Origin: Paenibacillus sp. 481
Lineage (GTDB): Bacteria; Bacillota; Bacilli; Paenibacillales; Paenibacillaceae
NCBI RefSeq assembly: GCF_021223605.1
Contig: NZ_CP075175.1
Location: 5,629,879-5,693,878 of the forward strand
Length of the DNA stretch: 64,000 bases
Direction: 5' to 3'
Positions 1 through 8,298 of this stretch are shown here, piece after piece. The position numbers were made by a program, and so were the translations under genes. Within the stretch, counting starts at the first letter, position 1, and each line of letters begins with the position of its first letter. The notes below the pieces were generated by a model, which worked only from the letters and a program-made list of their open reading frames with translations, was not told the DNA's origin and did not search any database.

Positions 1-434
1 CGGTTGATGGGGCAAGAGCGGTGTCGGTGCTAGAACCCGACAGCAGCGGACAAGGATATACGGCCGCAACAAACCACGCCGTCCTGCCCACCATCCAATC
101 GTTAGATCCAAGGCGGTTACAGCATTCTGTAATCCGCTACAATCAGATCAACGCGCATATGGAACAACATCCTAAATTGACGAAAGCGCAGTTGCGGCAG
201 CTTGTCGAAACATCATATCCGGAAGGCTTAACGGTTCACAATTATAAGGAATGGTTCGGTACGATTCGTTCCATGCTGTTCGATTTGGAGGCACAGGAGC
301 TGAATGTATGCTTTGGCTCCCCGTTGCTAAACGAGTGGCATACGTTAGAGGTGGGAGGCACATTGCCATTTGAACAAATAGCGGTTAAGGTGAAGGATGA
401 GGCTTATGGGCCTCAATTTTGGCAGCCTATGTAA
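1..434 (+). CDS. C-terminal part of a C45-family acyltransferase/hydrolase (partial at left edge)
   Basis: The reading frame is open from the first bases of the window to the TAA at 432-434, so the true start lies outside; a GTG at 21 is only an internal codon. The tail carries an ATNHAVLP-like segment followed by an alpha-helical stretch and a final strand ending near the stop. This is the pattern of the C-terminal half of C45 autoproteolytic enzymes (acyl-CoA:6-aminopenicillanate acyltransferase-like). The catalytic N-terminal Cys that would prove the family is not in the window, so the substrate is unknown. A separate regulator gene follows 74 bases later on the same strand. The family call is from remembered sequence pattern only. 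Confidence 0.6.
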   Translation, partial: VDGARAVSVLEPDSSGQGYTAATNHAVLPTIQSLDPRRLQHSVIRYNQINAHMEQHPKLTKAQLRQLVETSYPEGLTVHNYKEWFGTIRSMLFDLEAQELNVCFGSPLLNEWHTLEVGGTLPFEQIAVKVKDEAYGPQFWQPM

Positions 435-508
435 GCATGCCTAAGACTGTATAAGCTTATTTAGTGCCGAATTCACATCAGAGAAAATAATAATAATAGG
501 GTGATCGA

Positions 509-1396
509 ATGAAGTCGAATCTGCAGCACATTGATATAGCAATTCGTTATATCGAGCAGCATTTGCGGGAGCCGCTGCGAGCAGAAGATGTCGCGGCTGA
601 GGTGAATTTTTCTTATTCCTACTTTCACCGCGTCTTCTATGCGTTAACGGGTGAAACGATCGGAGACTATATTCGTAAACGCCGTTTGAGCGAAGCGGCA
701 CGTGAACTTCTATTTAGCGAACGTTCCATCTTGGATATCGCTGTTGATTTTCATTTTGAATCACAGGAAGCTTTCAGCCGCTCGTTCAAAAGCTTTTTCT
801 GCCTGCCTCCGGCGACGTTTCGCAAGCAGCGGATGAACCCTGCCGTACTGGAGAAGCAGTGCTTACTTGGTACCCGATTAGAGCATCGGTTAGCACATAT
901 TAGCCTTGAACCGTGCATCGTTAACCTCGCCGAACCCATTGCAGTCATCGGCATCGAGGGTAGAACAAGTTTGCAGCATAATCGATTGCCGGAACTGTGG
1001 AAATCCTTTTTGCACCTTGCGGCAAATGAGCCTGCGATGCACGAACCTTACTATAGCATTTGCATCCCAGAACCAAGCGTCCAAATGATGACCGTGGACG
1101 AGACTAGCGAGTTTGCACACTTTATCGGTGCTCGAGCGATTCCCGATACGGTTGCTCCGCTCGGCATGTCACAGCAGATGATTCGCAGCGGGAAATATGC
1201 GTTGTTTCGCCACCTCGGCACGGTGCGCTCTCTGCGCGACACGTACGCTTATATTTGGGGAACATGGCTACCGAACTCCGCTTATAGCTGGGATGAAGAA
1301 CGGTTTGACTTTGAGCAATACGGTGCTGACTATATAGGCCATGACCATGAGGAATCCATCATCTGGATTCACATTCCGGTACGCGCACAAAAGTAG
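509..1396 (+). CDS. AraC-family transcriptional regulator with GyrI-like effector domain
   Basis: This 295-residue protein has two parts. Residues about 8-105 form the double helix-turn-helix of AraC regulators, with the typical second-helix pattern ILDIAVDFHFESQEAFSRSF followed by FK and a P-A-F-R end. Residues about 135-293 resemble the GyrI-like/effector-binding fold, with IAVIGIEGRT opening the domain and a WIHIPV strand closing it. Regulators of this build (Rob, SoxS-fused or BmrR-like) usually sense small amphipathic compounds and control efflux or stress genes. The ATG is preceded by AGGGTGATCGA. No target is evident, since the flanking genes are unrelated. The domain call is firm; the ligand is unknown. 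Confidence 0.85.
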   Translation: MKSNLQHIDIAIRYIEQHLREPLRAEDVAAEVNFSYSYFHRVFYALTGETIGDYIRKRRLSEAARELLFSERSILDIAVDFHFESQEAFSRSFKSFFCLPPATFRKQRMNPAVLEKQCLLGTRLEHRLAHISLEPCIVNLAEPIAVIGIEGRTSLQHNRLPELWKSFLHLAANEPAMHEPYYSICIPEPSVQMMTVDETSEFAHFIGARAIPDTVAPLGMSQQMIRSGKYALFRHLGTVRSLRDTYAYIWGTWLPNSAYSWDEERFDFEQYGADYIGHDHEESIIWIHIPVRAQK

Positions 1397-1460
1397 CCGT
1401 ATAAATAACACGACCCGCTCCCTACCGTGATGCTTCATGCTATCATCATTCATTGTTCAA

Positions 1461-1508
1461 CAAGCAGCTGCCGCCTCACCCATTTGGGTAAAAAGCGACA
1501 GCTGCTTG
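1461..1508 (+). terminator. Long hairpin after the AraC-type regulator
   Basis: CAAGCAGCTG(C)CGC at 1461-1474 pairs with GCGACAGCTGCTTG at 1495-1508 around a 20-base loop. It lacks a clear T-tract, so it may be a weak or Rho-assisted terminator between the convergent regulator and pseudogene. Downstream, 1509-1586 holds three imperfect copies of GTTACACG, with no other feature seen. Confidence 0.45.
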
Positions 1509-1586
1509 CGTTACACGCATGTTAGGTTAGACGAGAGCTAAGTTACACGTAAATTAAGGCTACTTGAAAGTTAAGTTACACGTACG

Positions 1587-2798
1587 TTAGCGCTGCAACT
1601 TCTTCCGATTGTCTTGCCACACCTTTGTTCTGTAGGCTAACAGTTTCGCATAGCCCGCTTGCTGCGCGGCTTGCTCTGCTCTATCCAAGATGGCCAGCAC
1701 TTCTTCTTCCGAGCTTGCGTTCGAAATCGCTTTCGCTCGTGCCTCCGTATAAATATCAAGCACGGCTTGCGCAACAATGCCCTCCTCCGAATCGCGTGGC
1801 GGGTGAAAATTGACGAACTCGGTCGCGTTAAACTGCGTCTTCCACGTAATGTCAGTCTGCCAGCGAGTTTCCCAGCTGCGCTTCTCAACGGGTAGTTTAG
1901 ACTCATGTTTAACCTTCACGTTATCAAGGTAGACCGTGTTACCATGCCATTGAAAGTTAATGATGGAATCCATCAATTTGTTGCGCTCGACTATATCAGT
2001 CGTATACTTCTCTGTAAAAATCGGGGCGTCATCCGCATCCGTCCCTTTCCAGTAAAGCCCTTCAGGCCCCCAAAACGTAACCCGCTGCCCCTCTGGTCCA
2101 GTTAGCCAATCCAAATACGCAAATATAGCCTCGGGATCCTTGGCCGTTTTTGTAATGACACTCACATTCCAACCAAGTTGCTTGTAGTCGCCAGGATAAA
2201 TACGATTTTTATCTAGTCCTTGCTTATGAATCGGCCAAATCATGAAATAGCCCGCGTTGCCGTTGGGCTAGGATGTATACCAGTTCGGGAATTGATACAG
2301 CTTCCCATCCGGTGATCGCAGTAAATCAAGCGTGCTTTGCCCAGCCCACTTTTTCAAGTTGGGGTATTTGGCTACATAATCGTCCAAAGGTACGAGCAAG
2401 CCTTGCGCACGCAGCATCTCGACTGTCGCATCACGCTACATCCAAATGACGTCCGGCTGCTCATTAACCGCAAGCATCGTATTCAACTTTTGTGGGGCAC
2501 TACCGCCAGCTTGAATACCCGTGACTTGGACTTGTTTCTGCTCTTTAATCCATTTCGTGGCTACATCTTTCCCCCATGGAGGCAATGTAAATGAATCATA
2601 GTGTGCATAAAAAGTGAAGGCCAGTGGCTGCTGACCAAGAACAAATGTACCTTCTCTGCTTGCATCTGGTGCGGCTTCTTTCGAACCCTGCTGACCGCTA
2701 CAACCCATTACAATGGAGAACATCACCACGATCACGATTATCGATATGAAATAGCGTGAAGCTGACATGTGGACACGAACCATGCGCAAAACTCCCAT
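1587..2798 (-). pseudogene. Solute-binding lipoprotein pseudogene (two in-frame TAG codons and an internal deletion)
   Basis: One reading frame of 404 codons runs from 2798 to 1587 but is cut by TAG at 2436-2438 and TAG at 2268-2270, 56 codons apart and in the same frame. The N-terminus has a lipoprotein signal ending VMGC and then a binding-protein start. The segment between the stops (RDATVEMLRAQGLLVPLDDY, then DGKLYQFPNWYTS) and the segment after them (MIWPIHKQGL, WLTGPEGQ, WGPEGLYW) are typical of the long LipO-type extracellular binding proteins of Paenibacillus. Those are usually about 500-550 residues, and here roughly 150 residues between the NAGY strand and MIWP seem to be missing. 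Both stops stand where CAG (Gln) would fit. No permease genes are nearby. Dead-gene status is near certain; the ancestral sugar is unknown, though GH16 next door suggests glucan oligosaccharides. Confidence 0.85.
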
Positions 2799-2902
2799 CG
2801 CCTTTTACTCTGAAATCACTAGCCGTTCAAGCCATACACGTATCGAACTTGTAGATGTATACCTAGCTAGAGGTCAATGCATGACTAAAGTGTGCAAATA
2901 GC

Positions 2903-3778
2903 TTATGGTTGCGGTGTGTTCAGTTCATTTTCCGGTGTAAACTTAATCCAATCATAGTACGCGCGAATCGGCTTTCCATTGTACACAAACGGTTTGGTCC
3001 ATGACTCAGTCGGTCCTGCTCCAGGCCATAAATTGACCATGATATGGCTTGGCTTTGTCGGCAATGGGCCACGCGCACCTGTTTCCGTATGAACAAGCTT
3101 GCCATCGACGTACCATTTGATTGATGTTGCCGACCATTCAAAGGCGTAATCATGAAAATCTTCGGAGGCATCAAACCCGAGATCGATGATCTTACCGTGA
3201 GCGCTTACCCCGTTCGTAAAATAGTTGGTCTCCAACTTTGTCGTATCTTTGCCGAGAATTTCAATATCAATTTCATCGGCAGGTCCTGAACCGCCCGAGT
3301 ACGTAAATAGCGATGTAACAAGTCCATCGCCCTTGGCTGCCTTTATCCGTGCCTCTACCCGACCGTAACCATATTTTTGCGTCGTAAAGTACTCGCCGGA
3401 AGCGTATGCTTTGTTGGCACAGCCCGTTGGACATGGGTCATTGTCAAGTCGAAGCGCCATCACTTTATTTTTGGTTTCGATATCATCACCCAAAAATTCG
3501 ATATGATCAGCCCGCCAGCCCGCGCCAAATCCAGGGCCGTTCCCCCAGCCATTAGCCTTGTACCATCTGACAGGATCAAATTGATTCAATTCATCGGTAA
3601 ATCCAGCAGATAAGGTTGGTGCAGTAACAGAGGCAGATGTATTTACTGATGTATTCCCAGCCGTCTGTTCTGCGGCTTGCGTCACTGTAGGCGTTGTAGG
3701 GAAAGTGCTCGCTAACAAGAATGTAGCAATAAGCAACGGCCACTTAGCTGTATTAAAACGGTTGTTAAACTTGTTCAT
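2903..3778 (-). CDS. Secreted GH16 endo-beta-1,3-1,4-glucanase (licheninase)
   Basis: This 291-residue protein starts with a Sec signal peptide (hydrophobic residues 13-26, cleavage probably near residue 36) and a short Ser/Thr/Val-rich linker. The GH16 catalytic fold follows. The signature DEIDIEILGKDTTK gives E169 as nucleophile, D171 as helper and E173 as acid/base. Other licheninase blocks are GYGRVEARIKAAKGDGLVTS, LGFDASEDFHDYAFEW, IKWYVDGKLVH and the YDWIKF end. It would hydrolyse mixed-linkage beta-glucan outside the cell. The gene is intact even though both neighbours, a binding protein and a LacI regulator, are broken, so it may now be expressed without its specific control. A laminarinase specificity is possible but less likely, because the DEIDIE motif lacks the extra Met of that group. 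Confidence 0.9.
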   Translation of the reverse strand: MNKFNNRFNTAKWPLLIATFLLASTFPTTPTVTQAAEQTAGNTSVNTSASVTAPTLSAGFTDELNQFDPVRWYKANGWGNGPGFGAGWRADHIEFLGDDIETKNKVMALRLDNDPCPTGCANKAYASGEYFTTQKYGYGRVEARIKAAKGDGLVTSLFTYSGGSGPADEIDIEILGKDTTKLETNYFTNGVSAHGKIIDLGFDASEDFHDYAFEWSATSIKWYVDGKLVHTETGARGPLPTKPSHIMVNLWPGAGPTESWTKPFVYNGKPIRAYYDWIKFTPENELNTPQP

Positions 3779-3856
3779 GATCGATACCCCATTTCGTATT
3801 TTGGTATGCAGCTTAATGCGGCTTAATGCCGCTTACGATAGCGATAGCGATTGCCA

Positions 3857-4433
3857 TCATGCTTGCGATGATGCTTGTCTGCTCTTCTCCCTGCTTGTTG
3901 CCCCGTTATCATGTCTCGTGCCATTTCTCGTTGACACGCGCATAGATTCCCGAACGATGATTTCAGATTGAAGCACTAGTTGAGCAGGCGCTGTCAACGT
4001 GTTGTTAATGAGGCTGTACAGTGTCCGAATTGCCACCACGCCTGTCTGTTCAGCAGGTTAGCACATCATTGCTAGTCTCGGGTGCAGTTCCCATTGACTG
4101 TAGTTGTTATCCATTATTTCCAAATCATCTTCTGCCGCAATGCATATAGCGAGCACATAGACATCATCTTTTAAGCAGCTATACACGGATCTGACGATTC
4201 AGTCATAAAAAGAGTCATTTAACGTAGTTAACATAAAGCCGATCACGTTCCTTCTTCTTCGCACGAGCACTCTGGCCGCAGAACTTGGGATGTATTGGAG
4301 CTCATAGATGGCTTACAGAACGTTGCGGCGATCGTAGTCTCTTTACAGATGGAGCATGATTCCGTACTATGGACACCGTCACGGTAGACAATCCACATTT
4401 GCGGGCGACATCAAAAATGGTAGACTTCGTTAC
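3857..4433 (-). pseudogene. Degraded LacI-family regulator
   Basis: The minus strand still encodes recognisable LacI-family pieces in shifting frames. At 4433-4310 the helix-turn-helix reads TIFDVARKCGLSTVTVSIV. After a frameshift, 4330-4210 reads RRNVL, stop, AIYELQYIPSSAARVL and NVIGFMLTTLNDSFYD, then a stop and IVRSVYSCLKDDVYVLAICI. At 4060-3857 the C-terminal piece reads VVAIRTLYSLINN and QLVLQSEIIVRES. Most of the effector domain is gone (about 577 bases remain of the usual 1,000 or so). There is a good GGGGGTGAGG site before 4433 but no ATG, GTG or TTG in frame. It was presumably the repressor of the neighbouring GH16 and binding-protein genes. The in-frame TAA and TGA could be C-to-T changes of CAA and CGA. 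Confidence 0.85.
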
Positions 4434-4439
4434 AATGTA

Positions 4440-4711
4440 ATCCTCACCCCCTCTCATGCTTAAGGCATATGTGAGAACTGGTACTGGAAATTCGGAACAT
4501 GAAATTTGGGAACCGAAAGTTAAAAGCCTTTAACTTTTGTCATGTCGTTAGGGATGTTGGGAAGTTGGGATGTTATTACGTGCTGCGCACTGCGTATTCA
4601 TCATTATGTATGCGATGTATGCGAGGAACCATCATGCTGACCGATATGGTAGGTAAATGAACAGCAATGGCTTGGCTGTGAAAGTGAGTCATCCGTGATG
4701 TCTAAGTTAAA
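4440..4711. other. Intergenic stretch without recognised genes
   Basis: Between the LacI remnant and the gcvH terminator no reading frame with a ribosome binding site was found. It contains a small hairpin, GTTAAAAGCCTTTAAC at 4519-4534, and little else; it may be further decayed sugar-locus DNA or the old LacI promoter. Confidence 0.4.
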
Positions 4712-4748
4712 GTTGACGCCCGCTCACAATAAAAAACAAGGCGTCAAC
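4712..4748 (-). terminator. Hairpin downstream of gcvH
   Basis: GTTGACGCC at 4712-4720 pairs with GGCGTCAAC at 4740-4748. On the minus strand it follows the gcvH stop by 12 bases and is trailed by TTTAACTT, so it fits a modest intrinsic terminator. Confidence 0.5.
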
Positions 4749-4760
4749 CCGATGCATATA

Positions 4761-5150
4761 CTACGAAATATGAGATTGATATTGCGCTGGTGTTAATAAT
4801 GACTTTAATGCTTCTTCTACACTACCTGCGACTTCAATTTCAAAAATCCAGCCGTCGCCGTACGGATCGCTGTTTAGCTTTTCAGGTTCATTCACTAGCG
4901 ATTCATTAATGCTTGTAATCGTCCCTGATACAGGGCAATACAACTCGGATACGGTCTTAACAGATTCAATAGAGCCGATGCTGTCATTAGCAGATACAGT
5001 AGCACCTACGTTAGGGAATTCAACAAATACGATGTCCCCTAACAAGGTTTGAGCGTGATCGGAAATACCGACACGGATCGTACGATCTTGAACCACTATC
5101 GCCCACTCATGCTCTTCGCTATACACGAAATTGTCTCTAATTTCACTCAT
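4761..5150 (-). CDS. gcvH: Glycine cleavage system H protein
   Basis: This lipoyl carrier shuttles the aminomethyl group between the P, T and L proteins of the cytoplasmic glycine cleavage complex. The lipoylation site ESVKTVSEL is intact, with the modified lysine at residue 65 counted from the chosen start. VGISDHAQTLLGDIVFVEFP and NSDPYGDGWIFEIE are the standard flanking blocks, and the length of 129 residues is normal. Two ATG codons stand in tandem; the second (5150) is preferred because the AGG of ATGAGGCGTT lies 7 bases before it, against 4 for the first. The gene diverges from the gcvT operon and does not carry the riboswitch, so its control must differ. Confidence 0.95.
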   Translation of the reverse strand: MSEIRDNFVYSEEHEWAIVVQDRTIRVGISDHAQTLLGDIVFVEFPNVGATVSANDSIGSIESVKTVSELYCPVSGTITSINESLVNEPEKLNSDPYGDGWIFEIEVAGSVEEALKSLLTPAQYQSHIS

Positions 5151-5281
5151 CATAACGCCTCATTTCCTCATCAGTTATAAGGTATTGTCTCAAGCGCTTA
5201 CAATGTATAATTTTAACACCATCTAGCGTATTTCAGTTCGCTAGTAACTGTCAAGTAGGGATATCTTAACCGAAAATTAAT

Positions 5282-5311
5282 TTGACAACGTCCGGAAGCA
5301 TCGAGTAAAAA
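5282..5311 (+). promoter_or_regulatory. Probable sigma-A promoter of the gcv leader
   Basis: TTGACA at 5282-5287 and TAAAAA at 5306-5311, 18 bases apart, stand about 30 bases before the first glycine aptamer. A start near 5318 would transcribe the whole leader. Confidence 0.6.
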
Positions 5312-5344
5312 TGATAGTAGAACAACTTTATATGCGGATGAAGT

Positions 5345-5690
5345 TATAGGGAGAGATCACTGTGTTATAGGTGACGCCGAAGGAGTAAGCCCCCACGGGT
5401 GAATCTCTCAGGCAAAAGGACCTTTAATGGACGCACCTCTGGAGAGAGCCCACTCACATCGCGATTGTACTTATGCTTATAGACGGCATGATTGAACGTG
5501 GTGCGACGAGGGTCACCCAAGGGGAAACTCGCGACTCGCGACTTTCGACATCATAGAGACTCACATCACATACACGCGTGCGAGGTAACTCTCAGGTACA
5601 AAGGACAGAGCTCAAAGAATTAGATATGCGGCTGCATGTGGTCATGCTGCTGGATGTCGTGTTCTTTGCTCTGTCTTTTTTTGTTATTCA
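5345..5690 (+). ncRNA. Tandem glycine riboswitch with terminator
   Basis: The leader of the gcvT operon carries two glycine aptamers. Aptamer I (about 5349-5450) shows GGGAGAGA, GCCGAAGGAGTAAG, ATCTCTCAGGCAAAAGGACC and the closing CTGGAGAGAG. Aptamer II (about 5500-5612) shows CCCAAGGGGAAACTCG and AACTCTCAGGTACAAAGGAC. Its 3' end overlaps the left arm of a strong terminator: GACAGAGCTCAAAGAA at 5604-5619 pairs with TTCTTTGCTCTGTC at 5662-5675, followed by seven Ts. From the known behaviour of the Bacillus gcvT switch, glycine binding should block the hairpin and turn the operon on. A direct repeat ACTCGCGACTCGCG sits inside aptamer II. Confidence 0.95.
5604..5682 (+). terminator. Riboswitch expression-platform terminator
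   Basis: The stem GACAGAGCTCAAAGAA / TTCTTTGCTCTGTC (with a small internal mismatch) is followed by a T-run at 5676-5682. Its 5' arm is shared with the last conserved bases of aptamer II, giving the switch its on/off choice. Confidence 0.9.
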
Positions 5691-5731
5691 TTCGTTTGAT
5701 GAAGTGCCTAAGTCGATAACGAGGTGATGTC

Positions 5732-6913
5732 ATGACAACCTTACAACGAACGCCATTGTTTCCCTTATACGCCGCCCACCCTGCTGCTCGCTGTATTGAT
5801 TTTGGGGGCTGGGAGCTGCCTGTCCAATTTAGCAGTATTACGCAGGAGCACGAGGCTGTTCGCCAGCGTGCAGGCTTGTTCGATGTGTCCCATATGGGAG
5901 AGTTTTATGTAAGCGGTTCCGCTGCACAAGCGTTTTTGCAATACGTTACGACAAACGATGTGACCCGCTTAGAAAATGGGCAGGCGCAATATTCCCTGCT
6001 ATGTTATCCCGATGGCGGAGTCGTCGATGATCTGCTCGTATACCGCATTCAGGAGCAGTACTTTATGCTAGTTGTGAATGCTTCCAACATTGAGAAAGAT
6101 TGGAGCTGGCTGCAACGCGCACTTACCGATGCCGGAGACCGTTTTCAAGACGGCGTCGTCATGGAGAACGCTTCTGAACAGACGGCACTGCTGGCGGTCC
6201 AAGGCCCAGCGGCTGTTGCTATCGTGTCGCAATTGACCGATGCGCCTGTCGCTTCGTTAGCCGGATTCCGCTTCGTGCCAGATGCGCTCGTCAGCGGTGT
6301 GCGTGCGCTTGTATCACGCACAGGCTACACGGGTGAAGACGGCTTTGAGCTATACGTAGCAGCGGACGATGCCCCGCAATTGTGGCAAGCCTTGCTACAA
6401 GCTGGCGCGCCGCATGGCTTAGTGCCAGCTGGCCTAGGTGCGCGCGACACGCTGCGCTTCGAAGCTAAACTGCCGCTCTACGGGCAAGAGCTGTCGGCGC
6501 ACATCTCGCCACTGGAGGCAGGGCTGCAATGGTTCGTGAAGCTCGATACCGACGATTTTATCGGACGCGAGGCGCTTATCCAGCAAAAAACAGCTGGCTT
6601 ACCGCGCAAGCTCGTTGGCATTGAAATGATCGATCGCGGCATCCCGCGCTCACACTATGCCGTCTACAACACTGACGGCAAGCAGATCGGGGAAGTGACG
6701 ACGGGCACGCAATCCCCTACACTCAAGCGTAATCTCGGGCTTGCCTTAATTGATGCCGCTTACAGCACACTCGACACGGACGTATTCGTTGATGTGCGCG
6801 GGAAACAGTTGAAGGCGCGCGTTATCAAGGCCCCTTTTTATAAACGGACACCAAGTCAGCCCGCAGCAGGAACGCACACTGACGGAACTCATACAGAAGG
6901 AGCGAAACAATGA
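5732..6913 (+). CDS. gcvT: Glycine cleavage T protein (aminomethyltransferase)
   Basis: GcvT moves the methylene of the H-protein-bound aminomethyl group to tetrahydrofolate, releasing ammonia. The protein (393 residues) has the normal opening [20 protein letters not shown], the folate-binding region with LFDVSHMGE, and [15 protein letters not shown] and [14 protein letters not shown] in the core. [18 protein letters not shown] block and a C-terminal barrel ending in KAPFYKR complete it. After that comes an unusual Gly/Thr-rich tail of about 20 residues ([11 protein letters not shown]) not seen in the standard family length of about 365. The ATG is set by GAGGTG at 5721. It overlaps gcvPA by four bases, so the two are translationally coupled. 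Control is by the glycine riboswitch upstream. Confidence 0.96.
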   Translation: MTTLQRTPLFPLYAAHPAARCIDFGGWELPVQFSSITQEHEAVRQRAGLFDVSHMGEFYVSGSAAQAFLQYVTTNDVTRLENGQAQYSLLCYPDGGVVDDLLVYRIQEQYFMLVVNASNIEKDWSWLQRALTDAGDRFQDGVVMENASEQTALLAVQGPAAVAIVSQLTDAPVASLAGFRFVPDALVSGVRALVSRTGYTGEDGFELYVAADDAPQLWQALLQAGAPHGLVPAGLGARDTLRFEAKLPLYGQELSAHISPLEAGLQWFVKLDTDDFIGREALIQQKTAGLPRKLVGIEMIDRGIPRSHYAVYNTDGKQIGEVTTGTQSPTLKRNLGLALIDAAYSTLDTDVFVDVRGKQLKARVIKAPFYKRTPSQPAAGTHTDGTHTEGAKQ

Positions 6914-8298
6914 AGAAGCAGAAGCATCGCTACATCCCGATGACGGAGCAAGATCAAATTGATATGATGCAAACGATCGGCATTTCGTCTATAGAAGAGT
7001 TGTTTCGCGATATTCCAGCCGCGGTACGCTATGAAGGCATCTTGCCGATGTCCTCTGCCTTAGACGAGCAAGCAATGCTCCTGCATATGAAGGATCTGGC
7101 AGGACGCAATGCTGACTTTGAGCAATATGTGAGCTTTTTAGGCGCAGGCATTTACGATCATCACGTGCCGGTCGTCATTAATCACGTGATTTCACGCTCC
7201 GAATTTTATACGGCTTATACGCCGTATCAAGCAGAAATTAGCCAAGGCGAACTGCAAGCCATTTTCGAGTTCCAGTCTTACATTTGCGAATTGACAGGAA
7301 TGGCTGTCGCGAATGCAAGCATGTATGACGGCGCCACAGCGTTAGCAGAAGCTGGGGCTTTGGCAAGCGGTGCAACAAAGCGCAAGCAGCTTATCGTCTC
7401 TCGCACGGTGCATCCTGAAGCACGCGCAATTGTGAAGACAGCTGCGCGCGGTCTGAACTTGGATGTCGTGGAAATCGATTACGTGAACGGCGTGACCGAT
7501 TTGCAACAGCTGGAAGCGCATGTATCCGAGCAGACAGCGGCTGTACTTATTCAATCGCCCAATTTCTTTGGTTGCGTGGAAGATGTTCGCGCGATTGAGC
7601 CGATCATTCATGCGAAGAAAGGCTTGCTCGTACTTAGCACGAATCCGCTTAGCTTAGGCGTGCTTGAAAGCCCTGGCAAACTTGGCGCGGACGTTGTTGT
7701 CGGCGATGCGCAGCCGTTGGGCATTTCGGCTGCATTTGGCGGGCCGACATGTGGCTTCTTCGCGGTGACGGAAGCTTTAATGCGTCGCATGCCAGGGCGT
7801 ATCGTTGGCCAGACGCAGGACTTGGACGGCAAGCGCGGCTTTGTGCTCACACTGCAAGCGCGTGAGCAGCATATTCGACGTGAGAAAGCGACTTCTAACA
7901 TTTGTTCGAATCAAGCGTTATTGGCGCTGTGCGCGTCGGTCTACTTGTCCACTATGGGCAAAACGGGCTTGCAAGAGGTGGCGCACTTAAATGTGCAAAA
8001 AGCGCACTATGCGGCTGCCCAATTTGCGAAACGAGCTGATCTGTCGCTTCCTTTCTCTGCACCATTTTTTAATGAGTTCGTCATCAAGCTACCTAGCGGG
8101 GCCAATATGACGGAAATTAATAAAAAGCTATTGGATGCAGGTGTACTCGGAGGCTACGATTTAGGAAAAGCGTATCCGGAGCTGCAAGGACATATGCTTA
8201 TCGCGGTAACAGAACGTAGAACGAAAGAACAAATGGATCAATTTGTTGAACGATTGGAGGCTTGCCTACATGAAACAAGACAAAGCGCTCATATTTGA
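6910..8298 (+). CDS. gcvPA: Glycine decarboxylase P protein, subunit 1
   Basis: This is the N-terminal half of the split P protein typical of Bacillales, forming an alpha2-beta2 enzyme with gcvPB. It has the PLP-transferase fold but no catalytic lysine, which is in subunit 2. Recognisable blocks are [19 protein letters not shown] at the start, [17 protein letters not shown], the [18 protein letters not shown] stretch, and [19 protein letters not shown]. Its 462 residues match the family. AAGGAG stands before the ATG, which overlaps the gcvT stop (ATGA). It overlaps the start of gcvPB by 29 bases, so all three genes form one tightly coupled operon. Confidence 0.96.
   Translation: MKKQKHRYIPMTEQDQIDMMQTIGISSIEELFRDIPAAVRYEGILPMSSALDEQAMLLHMKDLAGRNADFEQYVSFLGAGIYDHHVPVVINHVISRSEFYTAYTPYQAEISQGELQAIFEFQSYICELTGMAVANASMYDGATALAEAGALASGATKRKQLIVSRTVHPEARAIVKTAARGLNLDVVEIDYVNGVTDLQQLEAHVSEQTAAVLIQSPNFFGCVEDVRAIEPIIHAKKGLLVLSTNPLSLGVLESPGKLGADVVVGDAQPLGISAAFGGPTCGFFAVTEALMRRMPGRIVGQTQDLDGKRGFVLTLQAREQHIRREKATSNICSNQALLALCASVYLSTMGKTGLQEVAHLNVQKAHYAAAQFAKRADLSLPFSAPFFNEFVIKLPSGANMTEINKKLLDAGVLGGYDLGKAYPELQGHMLIAVTERRTKEQMDQFVERLEACLHETRQSAHI

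Noticed and set aside
1509..1586. Three imperfect GTTACACG repeats as an operator array
   Set aside because: They lie between convergent gene ends, where no promoter is needed, and are loosely spaced.
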